Shown here: piece by piece, positions 1 to 7,402 of the stretch
How positions within the stretch are numbered: the stretch's first letter is position 1
Layout: each line of letters begins with the position of its first letter
Assembly (NCBI GenBank): GCA_030765535.1
Contig: JAVCCH010000194.1
Coordinates: forward strand, 21,537 to 85,536
Source: Candidatus Tenebribacter davisii
Lineage (GTDB): Bacteria > Cloacimonadota > Cloacimonadia > Cloacimonadales > TCS61
Direction of reading: 5' to 3'
DNA: 64,000 nt
The notes under the pieces: model-generated
What the model was told of the DNA's origin: nothing
Databases searched by the model: none
What the model saw: the letters and a program-made list of their open reading frames with translations, nothing else
Made by a program: the position numbers and the translations under genes

Positions 1-673
1 CATTTTTCTCTGGCTTGCGCTTATCCGGCTTGAAGAAATCAACATCTACTCCATGCGGTACGATCTTAACTAGCAAATTTTTATTATAATGCAGAACCTC
101 TTCCCTGCCTTCCGGTGTAAGTGTAAGAGTTAGATCGTCATCAGCATACATTTTGAATTCATAAGGACGTAAACGAACATAATAAAAAAACGCTTTCACA
201 GCATCCCAGGAAAATGGCTGCTTCTTCATAAGCTTAAGCCTGGCTACTGTATAACATTCATGAACCGACATCACCTTCTTAGTAGATTTGGGAATATACT
301 TATTCTTATAGAGATATTGTGCCATCATTGTGAATTCAGAAATTACTACATCATAGTTTTCCTGGGAAACCATCTCGCCAACTTTCTGTTCCATTTCCCT
401 GGAATACTCCTGCAGCATATAGTTGGGCCGTGCTGAAAAGAAGAAATCAAAGATATTACGCAGAATTCCCCTTTTAGCTGGATATGGCACATGTTCCACT
501 CTCTTACAGTATTTGCCAACTGTGTCTATATATTGTTTCTGCTCTTCCCTGATAAAAGAAAGCAAATGAACTTCATGATCTGCTGAAAGATATTTAACCC
601 GATTGTAAATAATTATAGGACCTCCCACAATACGTGAATGCGGGAAAACCTTTGGAATAAACAGTATCTTCAT
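1..673 (-). CDS. Glycosyltransferase family 4-like protein, N-terminal part (runs off window)
   Basis: The minus-strand frame opens at an ATG at 673-671 preceded by GGAGA seven bases upstream, and stays open for 224 codons to the window edge. The protein starts MKILFIPKVFPHSRIVGGP, a beta strand followed by a Gly-containing loop typical of GT-B glycosyltransferases. It continues with the acceptor-side Rossmann domain and reaches VPHGVDVDFFKP, the usual junction into the sugar-nucleotide-binding domain in GT4 enzymes. The nucleotide-binding half is outside the window, so donor and acceptor cannot be named. A role in cell-surface polysaccharide or lipid glycosylation is inferred from the family. 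It is divergent from the tmRNA gene. Confidence is high for a GT-B fold and moderate for GT4. Confidence 0.8.
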   Translation of the reverse strand, partial: MKILFIPKVFPHSRIVGGPIIIYNRVKYLSADHEVHLLSFIREEQKQYIDTVGKYCKRVEHVPYPAKRGILRNIFDFFFSARPNYMLQEYSREMEQKVGEMVSQENYDVVISEFTMMAQYLYKNKYIPKSTKKVMSVHECYTVARLKLMKKQPFSWDAVKAFFYYVRLRPYEFKMYADDDLTLTLTPEGREEVLHYNKNLLVKIVPHGVDVDFFKPDKRKPEKN

Positions 674-864
674 AATATGTCTCCTTTCATCTTTTTTCTA
701 TTTCTATTCATCTTTCGTGTCAAGATGAAAAATAATTCCTTTAAATTAATTGATGATACCTTCGATAGAAATAAAAATAAACCAGTTACTTTCATCTTTT
801 ATTTTGACATTAGAACTTTCATAATTAGTTTGTCTCAAGATATTAGTTCTTTATATAAACATAC

Positions 865-1217
865 GGGGGTGTCCTGGTTTCGACAGGGATAAAGGGGATT
901 GCTGATGCATGCCGAGAAGATTACCTACTCGTTAATCACGGTGATAAACAAATTAAACGCAAACGATAACTTTGCACTAGCTGCCTAAGTGTAGCTACGG
1001 TTCCTGCCTGACTTTGTTGTTAGGTCGGCAGATAACCGCCATAATTAGCAACTATAAACGACAGATGTCTATGATGTCGTCCGAAATTCTATAGACGTGT
1101 TTTCCTGCTTGGTTTGACTGTTTCCCTTTGGGAAAGCGAGATTAAAAACAGCTAAGCATGTAGATTCGGCTTTTGACTTATTTTTGGACGCGGGTTCGAT
1201 TCCCGCCACCTCCACCA
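865..1217 (+). ncRNA. ssrA: tmRNA (ssrA)
   Basis: Transfer-messenger RNA that rescues stalled ribosomes and tags the nascent peptide. The 5' end GGGGGTG (865-871) pairs with CACCTCC (1207-1213) to form a seven-pair acceptor stem with one G-U pair, followed by discriminator A and an encoded CCA (1215-1217). The 3' T-arm GGTTCGATTCC is present. The resume codon GCA at 959-961 opens a short tag reading ANDNFALAA and stopping at TAA 986-988. The tag ends in LAA, the usual ClpXP/ClpAP degradation signal, and is short. It appears to be the one-piece (not permuted) form. The 3' end is followed directly by a hairpin and a GIY-YIG gene. Confidence 0.97.
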
Positions 1218-1339
1218 TTATTCGCTTGAAGCGGAGCGAAATGTGAAGAATGTCACGCCGTAATAGCTTTAGCTATGAAGGCGGACAAAAACTATAAAGT
1301 ATTAACCCGCTCCAAGTCTACGACTCGGCAGGCCAATTT
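1218..1339 (+). other. Structured leader between tmRNA and GIY-YIG gene
   Basis: The stretch begins at the tmRNA CCA end. It contains a small stem CGCTT-GAAGCG-like element near 1223-1238. It also contains a strong imperfect hairpin at 1256-1283, with CGCC/GGCG outside and ATAGCT/AGCTAT inside. It runs straight into the start of the GIY-YIG gene with no recognisable Shine-Dalgarno site. It is read here as part of a small element sitting at the 3' end of an RNA gene; the function is inferred. Confidence 0.55.
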
Positions 1340-1588
1340 ATGAAAGAATTTTATTTTGTTTACATCTTAGAATCTATATTACAACCTGAAAATTATTACA
1401 CAGGGCAGACTAAAGATGTTATCTCCAGATTAAAAAAACACAACGAAGGCGGATGTCCTCATACAGCAAAATTCAAACCCTGGCAAATTAAGAATTACTT
1501 CGCTTTTAATTCAAAAGAAAAAGCTCTAAAATTTGAGAAATACTTGAAATCTGGATCAGGAAGGGAATTTGCCAGAAGACATTTCTGA
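1340..1588 (+). CDS. Small GIY-YIG nuclease-domain protein (UPF0213/YhbQ-like)
   Basis: An 82-residue protein that is essentially one GIY-YIG domain. The signature strands are at residues 5-10 (FVYILE) and 19-21 (YTG in NYYTGQT), followed by the conserved Arg-containing helix (SRLKKHNEGG) and the glutamate near EKALKFEKYLKSGSG. The C-terminus SGSGREFARRHF matches the usual ending of stand-alone members. The family comprises single-domain endonucleases related to the UvrC N-terminus and homing endonucleases; the cellular role of the stand-alone form is unsettled. It starts 122 bases after the tmRNA 3' end, behind a hairpin leader. A remnant of a second copy lies about 2.1 kb downstream, suggesting a mobile or duplicating element. 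Confidence 0.88.
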   Translation: MKEFYFVYILESILQPENYYTGQTKDVISRLKKHNEGGCPHTAKFKPWQIKNYFAFNSKEKALKFEKYLKSGSGREFARRHF

Positions 1589-1711
1589 GTTTAGCAATAT
1601 ACGAATACTGTCACACCATTCTAGATTTATTATTCTTGACGAATTCGAACTAGAGACTTTTAGGATTCTCGGTGAAATGGCACTTTTATTTAGGGTGGTG
1701 TAATTAATACA

Positions 1712-3625
1712 ATGCATAGACTCAAATTTTATTCGTTGATCGATATGTCTATTAGACATAATCTTATTAAACTTTTAGAAATCGTTAAAAACTTCGACGA
1801 TACAAAGCAAGATTACACAATAAATGAAATCATAGAATTTTATAATGTCACTATATTTATCAATAATAATCTATTCTTAACAAAGTGGTCAGAAGATGAA
1901 GTAAAGTTAATCAAGGATTCAAACAAGCAATTTAAAATCCTAATCAATAAATTATTTAGTTCTATTTCTGGTATTAACTTAGGACAATTATACGATACGA
2001 TTGATTGGAATTACAAAGACAATTTTTGGGAAATCATTGAAAAGTTTAATACATTTAATGTATTTACCGAAAATGAATTTATTAAATTTATTAATCAGAA
2101 CTCGCCCGATTTAAGAAACATCCTGCGTAACAAAAAAACAGTATCTCATTTTGATACTGCTGTTAAAGGCTATATCATGTCCAATCCTATAAATACAGAA
2201 GTATTAATAGATAACTTTGAAGTTCATGATAATCAATTTGCATTACATTTACCCAAATCATTATCCATTAAAGATAAAGAACTTTTGATTGTCAGTTACA
2301 TTAACAGTTCAAATCCAAATCTTAATTACTTACGTTTATTAGCCATTATTCAAAATAATAAAGATAAGATAGTAATATCAGATAAAGTTCGTTTGACCGC
2401 AATAAAAAAAACACAAGAGATTGAGAACAGAATGTTCGCAAATAGAAGTGGATTTAATGTAAATCTTGCAGTAAAATTCAGAGAACAAGAAGAAAAAGTT
2501 CTTGTTAAATCAGACAAACATTCATTCGAATACTCATATAGTACAAAGTGGATTAAAGAAAACAATGATTATTCTACTCTTTTAATTAATTTCATTCATT
2601 TATTTAAATATGTAGATCAGCAAATGAGGATTTCTTTAACAAAGAATATTTCAGAAATGGGAACAATTGAGAGAATAGTAATCTTACGCTCTCAAAATTC
2701 ATATAGTCCAGGTATGGGTTTTATTAATAAAAATAATATGGCAAATCTTCAAATGATTGGCTATTATAATCAATTAGAGCAAATGGATATCTTTTTAGAG
2801 GATATTATTGAGTGGTTTTTTCAAGAATATCTTTTAACTGAATTTAAGGCACAAGATTATCGAATAAAAATTCCGTCAAAGGAAGCTAAATATTTCGAAA
2901 AATGTAGATCTATTTTACCAGAGATGGAAAGTATTTTGAAACAATTTAATCTTTATGTCGACGACGGAAAGATAGACCACGAATTACTTCAGATATCTTC
3001 AGAACATTTACTTCTTAGAAATTGTAAGAGCTTAATTGAAAAAAAATACATTTATGCCGATAATAACGATTTTCAAAGGATAACTCATTACTTTTTCTCA
3101 GATCAGTGTATGTTAGCATATATTGAAAGAATTTCCAAAAGATATAATAATTTTTATGAATTAATTCGAAAAGAGTCAATAAACATGGATGATTTTGCTG
3201 ATTATCAAATTCCTGACTTAAACTGGCTATTAGAAAATAATTTTATTGAAATTAAAGATAACAAAATTGGTTTTTCTAACTTAATCCAAATCTTAATCTT
3301 AAAAGATTTATATTTCAACGATGTTATTAATTACTTACGGTATCCTCCAGAAATACGAACAGAAATTGATAAATTTATTGATAAAGGCTTATTAAAATCG
3401 GAATCATCCTTATTTTCAAAACCCGAGCAAGATTATTTAAACTATCATTTAAATAAATCGACATTTAATGATTCATTAGATTTACGTAACAAATATAGTC
3501 ACGGTACTCAACCAAATGATAAAAATGATGAAGATATACACAAGGTTAATTATATGATAATTTTGAAATTACTTATTTTGATTATCTTTAAAATTAATGA
3601 TGAATTTTGTCTTGCAGATGAATAA
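1712..3625 (+). CDS. Large orphan protein with C-terminal HEPN-like RxxxxH motif
   Basis: A 637-residue protein not recognised as any named family. It has no signal peptide and no clear membrane segments. It is mostly helical and rich in Asn, Ile, Lys and Phe. Near the C-terminus, residues 592-598 read RNKYSHG, an Arg-x4-His pattern inside a helical region. That pattern is the catalytic signature of HEPN-type RNases and also occurs in DUF4209-like C-termini. Codon choice looks more AT-biased (TTA, ATT, AAT) than in the neighbouring genes, suggesting recent arrival. The ATG at 1712 has a weak GGGTGG upstream; an alternative ATG is at 1745. It lies alone between an intact GIY-YIG gene and a GIY-YIG remnant. 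A defence role is possible but is only inference. Confidence 0.65.
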   Translation: MHRLKFYSLIDMSIRHNLIKLLEIVKNFDDTKQDYTINEIIEFYNVTIFINNNLFLTKWSEDEVKLIKDSNKQFKILINKLFSSISGINLGQLYDTIDWNYKDNFWEIIEKFNTFNVFTENEFIKFINQNSPDLRNILRNKKTVSHFDTAVKGYIMSNPINTEVLIDNFEVHDNQFALHLPKSLSIKDKELLIVSYINSSNPNLNYLRLLAIIQNNKDKIVISDKVRLTAIKKTQEIENRMFANRSGFNVNLAVKFREQEEKVLVKSDKHSFEYSYSTKWIKENNDYSTLLINFIHLFKYVDQQMRISLTKNISEMGTIERIVILRSQNSYSPGMGFINKNNMANLQMIGYYNQLEQMDIFLEDIIEWFFQEYLLTEFKAQDYRIKIPSKEAKYFEKCRSILPEMESILKQFNLYVDDGKIDHELLQISSEHLLLRNCKSLIEKKYIYADNNDFQRITHYFFSDQCMLAYIERISKRYNNFYELIRKESINMDDFADYQIPDLNWLLENNFIEIKDNKIGFSNLIQILILKDLYFNDVINYLRYPPEIRTEIDKFIDKGLLKSESSLFSKPEQDYLNYHLNKSTFNDSLDLRNKYSHGTQPNDKNDEDIHKVNYMIILKLLILIIFKINDEFCLADE

Positions 3626-3687
3626 TCGAAATTCGATTGTTCTTTCACAGTGCAATGCTGGGTGTTATCTTTTACTTAGTTGAATAT

Positions 3688-3725
3688 CTGCATACAGCAT
3701 AATTCAAATCCTGGAAATTATTATC
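3688..3725 (+). pseudogene. Remnant of a second GIY-YIG gene
   Basis: The run CATACAGCATAATTCAAAT followed by CCTGG-AAATT at 3691-3719 closely matches CATACAGCAAAATTCAAACC followed by CTGGCAAATT inside the intact GIY-YIG gene at about 1460-1489. The intact gene encodes HTAKFKPWQI there. The match decays on both sides and no open frame survives. It is read as the debris of another copy of the same element. Confidence 0.6.
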
Positions 3726-3798
3726 TTTTGTGTCCTTCAATTTTCAATGCTTTCCACTTCCCCACTATTACCTTAAAGATAAAAATACTAAATTCTTA

Positions 3799-3824
3799 TT
3801 GACAGTTTGACAAATTCGTCAAAC
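3799..3824 (+). promoter_or_regulatory. Promoter and palindromic operator of the arsR operon
   Basis: A TTGACA box lies at 3799-3804. It overlaps a perfect inverted repeat, AGTTTGAC (3804-3811) and GTCAAACT (3818-3825), separated by AAATTC. The palindrome ends about 22 bases before the arsR start and just upstream of its AAGGAG ribosome-binding site. Position and symmetry fit an ArsR/SmtB autoregulatory operator. No good -10 box is visible. Confidence 0.65.
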
Positions 3825-3846
3825 TTGCAATCAAAAGGAGAACATA

Positions 3847-4167
3847 ATGAGTTATTCAAAAGAAAAGTATGAAATGCTGTCGGATATTTTAAAGGCAACT
3901 GCCCATCCGGTAAGATTATATATCCTGGAAACCTTATCAGAAAAAAAACTATGCGTCAAAGAATTTGCTGACGAATTGAATTTTGATATTTCCACTATAT
4001 CAAAGCATCTGACTCAAATGAAGAATAGCGGTCTTATATATGATCAGCGGGAAGGAAACTGCGTATATTATTATATTCGTTGTGACTGTGTTGCCCGTTT
4101 CTTAATTGCAGCAAAAGATATTTTACTCACTAATCTGGCTAGAGAAAAAGAACTAATAAACAAATAG
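3847..4167 (+). CDS. ArsR/SmtB-family transcriptional regulator
   Basis: A 106-residue winged-helix repressor. The N-terminal helix ends in ILKATAHPVRLYIL, the family's typical dimer and first-helix region. The recognition helix is around FDISTISKHLTQMK, and the wing is GNCVYYYI. Cysteines occur at the start of the helix-turn-helix (KKLCVKEF) and in the CVYYYIRCDC stretch, so thiol-based metal or metalloid sensing is plausible, although the classic ELCVCDL metal site is not fully matched. The AAGGAG site is well placed. It heads an operon with a thioredoxin-like protein and an ArsP-type permease, and probably represses its own promoter through the palindrome at 3804-3825. Confidence 0.92.
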   Translation: MSYSKEKYEMLSDILKATAHPVRLYILETLSEKKLCVKEFADELNFDISTISKHLTQMKNSGLIYDQREGNCVYYYIRCDCVARFLIAAKDILLTNLAREKELINK

Positions 4168-4178
4168 GAAAAAATAAA

Positions 4179-4412
4179 ATGAAGATAGAAGTATTAGGCT
4201 CAAACTGTAAAAGATGCAAATCATTAGAAGAGATCGTTAGAAAAGTTGTAAGTAATAATAATATCGAAGCAGAGATCGAAAAAATTACAGACCTGCAAAT
4301 TATAATGAACTATGGTGTTATGAACATTCCCGCCCTGGTAGTGGATGGTATAGTAAAATCAACCGGGAAAGTACCTAAGGCAAAACAGATCCTCGGATTT
4401 ATAAAAGGTTGA
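4179..4412 (+). CDS. Small thioredoxin-like redox protein (CxxC)
   Basis: A 77-residue thioredoxin-fold protein with a CKRC active site at residues 10-13 (NCKRCKS) and the cis-proline segment NIPALVVDG. It belongs to the compact thioredoxins often annotated as 'redox-active disulfide protein 2'. It starts 11 bases after arsR and its stop abuts the permease start. This ArsR-thioredoxin-permease order is common, and the protein probably supplies or relays thiols for the permease or its cargo. The biochemical partner is inferred. Confidence 0.88.
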   Translation: MKIEVLGSNCKRCKSLEEIVRKVVSNNNIEAEIEKITDLQIIMNYGVMNIPALVVDGIVKSTGKVPKAKQILGFIKG

Positions 4413-4414
4413 AT

Positions 4415-5371
4415 ATGTTCCAATTCTTAGAAACATTTGCTGAATATATTACAAACCTGGTTGGATTAGATCCAACCTCTCACTGGGGTGAAGCCTTAAT
4501 ATTCTTTATTTATGACACTTTGAAGATCATCATTCTATTGAACATAATGATATTTTTGATCTCGTATCTCCGCTCATACATAAATCCGAACCGTTTGAAA
4601 AAGGTTATCTCGAAGGTAAACGGTATTGGAGGTCACTTCCTGGCATCGATCTTCGGGATCGTAACTCCGTTTTGCTCCTGCTCATCAGTTCCCATGTTCA
4701 TTGCTTTTGTGGAAGCCGGCATACCGGTTGGTGTTACACTCTCCTTTCTCATCACCTCCCCGATCGTAAATGAAGCTGCTTTTGCTATATTACTGGCTTC
4801 TTTTGGTTGGAAGATAGCGCTGATCTATGTATTGTGCGGTGTCTTTGTAGGCGTAACGGGAGGACTTATAATTGGCCGGTTCAAACCTGAAAGATGGGTA
4901 GAATCATATGTTTTTGATATGAAGTTCAATAACTCAAATGGTGATCAGTTCTCTTCTCAAAAAGATCGGATCAGCTGGGCTTTTGAGCAAGTAAAGGACA
5001 TTGTAAGCAGAGTCTGGTATTTTGTTTTGATCGGTATCGGTATTGGAGCTGTTATACATGGTTGGATTCCAAATGGTGCACTGGCAAAATATGCTGGTGC
5101 GGATAATCCTTTCTCTGTAATTGTTGCCACCATATTCGGCATTCCCCTTTATTCCAATGCTTTGGGAACAATCCCTATCGCTGAAGCCTTGATAAGTAAA
5201 GGTGTAGGTATTGGAACTGCTTTGGCTTTCATGATGGCTGTTACCGCTCTTTCACTACCGGAATGCATAATCCTTAAAAAGGTAATTAAACCAAAACTGA
5301 TCGGTATTTTCATAATTACCACCGGTATCGGTATTATCTTCACAGGTTACCTGATCAACTTCTTATTTTAA
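4415..5371 (+). CDS. ArsP/YraQ-type permease (PF03773 family)
   Basis: An integral membrane protein of about 318 residues with eight or so hydrophobic segments in two similar halves. The hallmark TPFCSCSSVP segment, with paired cysteines, is at about residues 88-97. It is followed by GIPVGVTLSFLITSPIVNE, and the second half has GIPLYSNALGTIP. This matches the DUF318/ArsP permease family, some members of which export organoarsenicals. The ATG at 4415 is chosen because AAAGG lies six bases upstream; the TTG two codons earlier overlaps the preceding stop and lacks proper spacing. Substrate assignment to arsenicals is inferred from the ArsR context. Confidence 0.88.
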   Translation: MFQFLETFAEYITNLVGLDPTSHWGEALIFFIYDTLKIIILLNIMIFLISYLRSYINPNRLKKVISKVNGIGGHFLASIFGIVTPFCSCSSVPMFIAFVEAGIPVGVTLSFLITSPIVNEAAFAILLASFGWKIALIYVLCGVFVGVTGGLIIGRFKPERWVESYVFDMKFNNSNGDQFSSQKDRISWAFEQVKDIVSRVWYFVLIGIGIGAVIHGWIPNGALAKYAGADNPFSVIVATIFGIPLYSNALGTIPIAEALISKGVGIGTALAFMMAVTALSLPECIILKKVIKPKLIGIFIITTGIGIIFTGYLINFLF

Positions 5372-5424
5372 AGATCAAAGTGTTAAGGTAACGTAAGATT
5401 ATTTTTATATGTTCTTTTGTTTCA

Positions 5425-5440
5425 CTCTCAACTTTGAGAG
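5425..5440. terminator. Weak hairpin between convergent genes
   Basis: CTCTCA (5425-5430) and TGAGAG (5435-5440) form a six-pair hairpin with a four-base loop in the 84-base gap between the convergent permease and MFS genes. AT-rich sequence flanks it on both sides. A bidirectional terminator is possible, but the stem is weak. Confidence 0.35.
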
Positions 5441-5455
5441 ATTTAATGAAAGGTG

Positions 5456-6613
5456 CTATTTAGGAGAAACCTTAACTTTTCCTGATTTCTTGAGTGCGGA
5501 AAGGTAGAAGGTGATAGCTAAGATTACAACCGCACAAAATATGGGTATAAGATAAGAGTAATTAATACTGTGATCACCTATTACACCCATAGAGCCGGAA
5601 ATTATTACGTTACCAATACTGGCAAAGGCAAATACCATACCATTGAAAAGTCCAACTTCACGTGGTGGCAGTTTCTGTACCGAATATTTTTGCATCAGCG
5701 GGAAGGTTGGTGCCATTGCTGCTGCCAGCAAAACAAAGAATATAGGTTTACTACTTAATAGAAGTAAAACCAGGAAAACTATCGACAATATACTGCTGAG
5801 TTTAGCAGAATTCAGTTTACCCAGTAACTTTTCCATAAATTGTATCATCAATCTGGATATTGTAAATACTATCCAGTAGAAACTGAGCATCAACGAAGCG
5901 AACTGGACACTATGCCCCATCGCATCACTTAGCAGGTTACCGCTCCACATCACTATTCCCTGCTCACTTCCAGCCTGGAATATAATGATAATGAGCACAG
6001 GCAGAACGAAACTTTTACGGATGATGCTAAAAGCTTCTTTAAATTTTATATTATCATATTTTCTATTCTCAATTAAACTTGTGGAAGCTACGTAAGCTAT
6101 GAAACCTATAAACATAACAACAAGAAGATAGTAGAAATAACGATAATTTATTTCATGTTTAAGCAGTACACTGATGACAGCCGGAGTAATGATTCCACCA
6201 ATACCGAAGAAAGCATGGAACACCCCGTAATTCTGGTACTTCAGTTTAATATGAGCAAAAATGGTCGAGGTATTAGTGAGACCGAAAGCAGTGGAAATAC
6301 CAATGAGTGTAATGCCGATAAGGAAAAGATAAATATTACTGGAAAAAGCCAATAAAATGCTGGCAAATAGACTTATCAACAGGAAATAAAGGTTTAGTCT
6401 TTTCAAACCCAGTCGAGCAGATACAGAAGCAATGATAACATTGGTTATGAATCCGCCAAGTGTACTGATGATGGGAATAATAGCAGATTGAGCTATAGAG
6501 AGATCATACTCTTTCTGAAAAGTCGTAATAAGCGCTGGAATGGATACGGCAGCCATTGAGAGAGCTATCATCTGCGCCAGAATTAGTACTCTTATTTTTC
6601 TATCTTTATCCAT
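5456..6613 (-). CDS. Major facilitator superfamily transporter
   Basis: A 385-residue protein with about twelve hydrophobic segments. The loop between TM2 and TM3 reads SARLGLKRLN, a version of the MFS GxxxDRxGRR-type motif with a degenerate acidic position. The N- and C-terminal halves are separated by a charged stretch near ENRKYDNIKFKEAF. The family exports or imports small solutes using proton or sodium gradients; the substrate is not evident. It is a lone minus-strand gene, convergent with the ArsP-type permease. Its start at MDKDRKIRV has only a weak ribosome-binding site (GTGG). Confidence 0.85.
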   Translation of the reverse strand: MDKDRKIRVLILAQMIALSMAAVSIPALITTFQKEYDLSIAQSAIIPIISTLGGFITNVIIASVSARLGLKRLNLYFLLISLFASILLAFSSNIYLFLIGITLIGISTAFGLTNTSTIFAHIKLKYQNYGVFHAFFGIGGIITPAVISVLLKHEINYRYFYYLLVVMFIGFIAYVASTSLIENRKYDNIKFKEAFSIIRKSFVLPVLIIIIFQAGSEQGIVMWSGNLLSDAMGHSVQFASLMLSFYWIVFTISRLMIQFMEKLLGKLNSAKLSSILSIVFLVLLLLSSKPIFFVLLAAAMAPTFPLMQKYSVQKLPPREVGLFNGMVFAFASIGNVIISGSMGVIGDHSINYSYLIPIFCAVVILAITFYLSALKKSGKVKVSPK

Positions 6614-6757
6614 TTATAACCACAATTTGACCTTTAAACTTTTTTCTTAAATTTTAAAGAAGGTTTCATCCGTCAATGTAAAAAAAACAGGGTAAATTAT
6701 AAATAACTTGGCAATAAATATCCTGATTATATATTATCCAAAAAAATAGGAGGAGAA

Positions 6758-7240
6758 ATGAAAGATCTATTAGCAGCTATAAAAGATGCCATGCGTGGTG
6801 AAATGGACAGTATAAATATTTACAAACACGCACTTGCAAACACAAATGATGAAGAAGTAAAAGCATTTTTTGAGAATAGAGTTAAAGAAGAGAAGGAACA
6901 TTACAACTACCTGGTAGATCATTACAGTTCACTTACAAATGATAAAGCACTGAAGAAAATAGAATTTACTGAAGGTGAAAATCTGATTTTTTCGGAAAAT
7001 TTCAAACGCAGGATCGGTGAGAGCCAGATCTTGTTCTCAGCTATTTCCGTGGCTACCATGCTGGAGAAGAACGCTTTTGAATTTTACGGTAGAGCAGCTG
7101 AAAAGACTAAAGATATACAGATGAAAGAATTCTTTAATAAAATGGCTACCTGGGAAAAACAGCATTATGATGATCTTCTGGAAATTGCAGAAGAATCGGA
7201 GCAGTATTATTGGCAACAGAACAGATTTGAACCATTTTAA
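6758..7240 (+). CDS. Rubrerythrin-like diiron protein without rubredoxin domain
   Basis: A 160-residue four-helix ferritin-like protein. Diiron ligands are visible as a Glu in the first helix (RGEMDSINIY), ExxH in EEKEHYNYL, a Glu in LEKNAFEFY and ExxH in WEKQHYDDL. The C-terminal rubredoxin-like domain of classical rubrerythrin (two CxxC pairs) is absent. The family reduces peroxide in anaerobes or handles iron. It has a strong AGGAGG ribosome-binding site. It stands alone, followed by a GC-rich hairpin, upstream of selD. Confidence 0.9.
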   Translation: MKDLLAAIKDAMRGEMDSINIYKHALANTNDEEVKAFFENRVKEEKEHYNYLVDHYSSLTNDKALKKIEFTEGENLIFSENFKRRIGESQILFSAISVATMLEKNAFEFYGRAAEKTKDIQMKEFFNKMATWEKQHYDDLLEIAEESEQYYWQQNRFEPF

Positions 7241-7287
7241 GAAAATATTATATTAGAAAAACGTTGGAATATGCTGTTAACAGCACT

Positions 7288-7306
7288 CAGCTGCCCCTGG
7301 CAGCTG
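7288..7306 (+). terminator. GC-rich hairpin downstream of rubrerythrin-like gene
   Basis: CAGCTGCC (7288-7295) and GGCAGCTG (7299-7306) form a perfect eight-pair stem with a three-base loop, followed by GTTTTG. It is a probable intrinsic terminator with a short T tract. A separate 14-base perfect palindrome, TGCTGTTAACAGCA, lies just upstream at 7272-7285. Confidence 0.55.
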
Positions 7307-7402
7307 GTTTTGCCCTCTGACGGCAGGCATTACAGCACTAACTTCAACTTGACATAAAATCACTATCTCATCATTTGAGCACAATTGTTTTGGAGAGTGA
7401 TA

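Noticed and set aside
638..892. Plus-strand 84-codon frame overlapping the start of tmRNA
   Set aside because: It runs through the tmRNA 5' end, lies opposite the glycosyltransferase start, has no ribosome-binding site, and its translation looks random.
7272..7285. 14-base palindrome TGCTGTTAACAGCA as an operator
   Set aside because: It lies between the rubrerythrin-like gene and its terminator-like hairpin, away from a promoter; no supporting second copy seen.
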